Source: an uncultured Paraglaciecola sp.
GTDB lineage: Bacteria > Pseudomonadota > Gammaproteobacteria > Enterobacterales > Alteromonadaceae
Length of the DNA stretch: 6,209 nucleotides
Direction of reading: 5' to 3'
Assembly (NCBI GenBank): GCA_905479025.1
Contig: CAJQKX010000208.1
Span: 1 to 6,209 of the forward strand
In this document: one piece after another, positions 5,645-6,209 of the stretch
Position numbering within the stretch: the first letter of the stretch is position 1
How the letters are laid out: each line of letters starts with the position of its first letter
The notes under the pieces: generated by a model
The model's input: the letters and a program-made list of their open reading frames with translations, nothing else
Databases searched by the model: none
Told to the model about the DNA's origin: nothing
Program-made: the position numbers and the translations under genes

Positions 5645-6209
5645 AACTAATAAAACTACTGTCTGGATAGTTCAGTTTAAGTGTTTTCATTGCATTGCTT
5701 TTTAAGTCGACAAGTTGAAGCTGATCATAACACTCAACCATAATTTCAAGTGCTTCCTGAACATGTGTGGTATCAGGATAATGTTCAATTACATATCTGC
5801 CACGGTTAGCTGCTGCCACGTATGCGTCGCGACGCATATAATAACGTGCAATAATTATTTCGTATTTTGCTAAGCGACTTTTGATATGTAACATACGTTT
5901 CTGCGCATCAGCAGCATATTTACTATTTGGATACTTTTCAATCAAACGTCTAAAATCATTGAAGGCCTGACGAGAGTTACTCGGATCTCTGTCAGATCTG
6001 TCGATGCCTACTAACTCCTGAAAGATATTACTGTCCACTTCCATATTGGTTAAACCACGCATATAAATAGCGTAATCAACATCAGAATGATTGGGGTTGA
6101 GCCTGGTAAATCGGTCAATTGTCGCTAATGCTTCATCCGTTTTCCCTGTTTTGTAATAGCCATAAACAAGGTCTAATTGAACTTGATGTGACAATGGTCC
6201 AAACGGAAA
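5643..6209 (-). CDS. bamD: Outer membrane protein assembly factor BamD, C-terminal part (runs off right edge)
   Basis: A lipoprotein subunit of the BAM complex that inserts beta-barrel proteins into the outer membrane, essential in E. coli. 188 residues plus the stop are visible. The frame stays open to the window edge and begins FPFGPLSHQVQLDLVYGYYK, so the TTG codon at 6194 is internal, not a start. About 58 N-terminal residues, including the signal peptide and lipobox, should lie outside. TPR-type helices are evident, and several stretches match E. coli BamD as I recall it: AIDRFTRLNPNH, YMRGLTNM, GIDRSDRDPSNSRQAF, KYPNSKYAADAQKRM, RLAKYEIIIARYY and HYPDT. The length to the C-terminus agrees with the 245-aa E. 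coli protein. It converges on chrR across the shared terminator and is a housekeeping gene not expected to belong to the stress module. Confidence 0.97.
   Translation of the reverse strand, partial: FPFGPLSHQVQLDLVYGYYKTGKTDEALATIDRFTRLNPNHSDVDYAIYMRGLTNMEVDSNIFQELVGIDRSDRDPSNSRQAFNDFRRLIEKYPNSKYAADAQKRMLHIKSRLAKYEIIIARYYMRRDAYVAAANRGRYVIEHYPDTTHVQEALEIMVECYDQLQLVDLKSNAMKTLKLNYPDSSFIS

Noticed and set aside
6192..6194. TTG at 6194 as the bamD start
   Set aside because: The frame continues upstream to the window edge with FPFGP, a conserved BamD stretch, so this Leu codon is internal.
1..6209. CRISPR, insertion sequences, tRNA or tandem repeats
   Set aside because: Reading both strands, I saw no spaced direct repeats, transposase motifs, cloverleaf-like segments or target-site duplications. 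The only strong repeat is the terminator hairpin.

Overview
The window reads as chromosomal DNA of an AT-rich marine gammaproteobacterium. An Alteromonadales relative (Glaciecola/Paraglaciecola/Shewanella-like) is my best guess, from the closeness of BamD to the E. coli protein and the style of the ChrR-linked gene set. The species assignment is inference. Nearly all of the window is coding, and I see no mobile elements, tRNA, rRNA or CRISPR.

Left half (1-3485, minus strand): a tightly packed operon read right to left. Its order is a flavin-dependent amine-oxidase-like oxidoreductase (3485-2220), a DUF1365 protein (2220-1492), a cyclopropane-fatty-acid-synthase-like methyltransferase (1489-236), and the start of a secreted chalcone-isomerase-like protein (221 to beyond the left edge). 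Gaps are -1, 2 and 14 nt, so co-transcription is very likely. The intergenic region 3486-3651 separates this operon from a divergent plus-strand set.

Right half, plus strand: a stand-alone LON substrate-binding-domain protein (3652-4254), an ECF sigma factor (4290-4925) and, overlapping it by 8 nt, its ChrR-type zinc anti-sigma factor with a C-terminal cupin (4918-5589). A 60-nt perfect inverted repeat acting as a bidirectional terminator (5585-5644) separates chrR from the convergent bamD gene (5643 to beyond the right edge), an outer-membrane assembly housekeeping gene.

The genes make sense as a singlet-oxygen/photo-oxidative stress module. In Rhodobacter sphaeroides, ChrR holds the sigma factor inactive until singlet oxygen appears, and the released sigma factor then turns on lipid-modifying and repair genes. 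I find two promoter-like sites of the same form, TGATCT-N18-TATA(A/T)(G/T). One lies directly ahead of the sigma gene, with its -35 overlapping the LON gene stop codon. The other lies ahead of the minus-strand operon. They match the known TGATCC-N18-TAAGA style of the R. sphaeroides RpoE promoters and predict that the sigma factor controls itself and the divergent lipid operon.

The most interesting protein-level observation is in the methyltransferase. Judged against E. coli Cfa from memory, it keeps the active-site Glu and Tyr but has Ala and Gln in place of the conserved Cys139 and His266. It may therefore make a methyl-branched or furan-precursor lipid rather than a cyclopropane, with the neighbouring flavoenzyme and DUF1365 protein acting in the same pathway.
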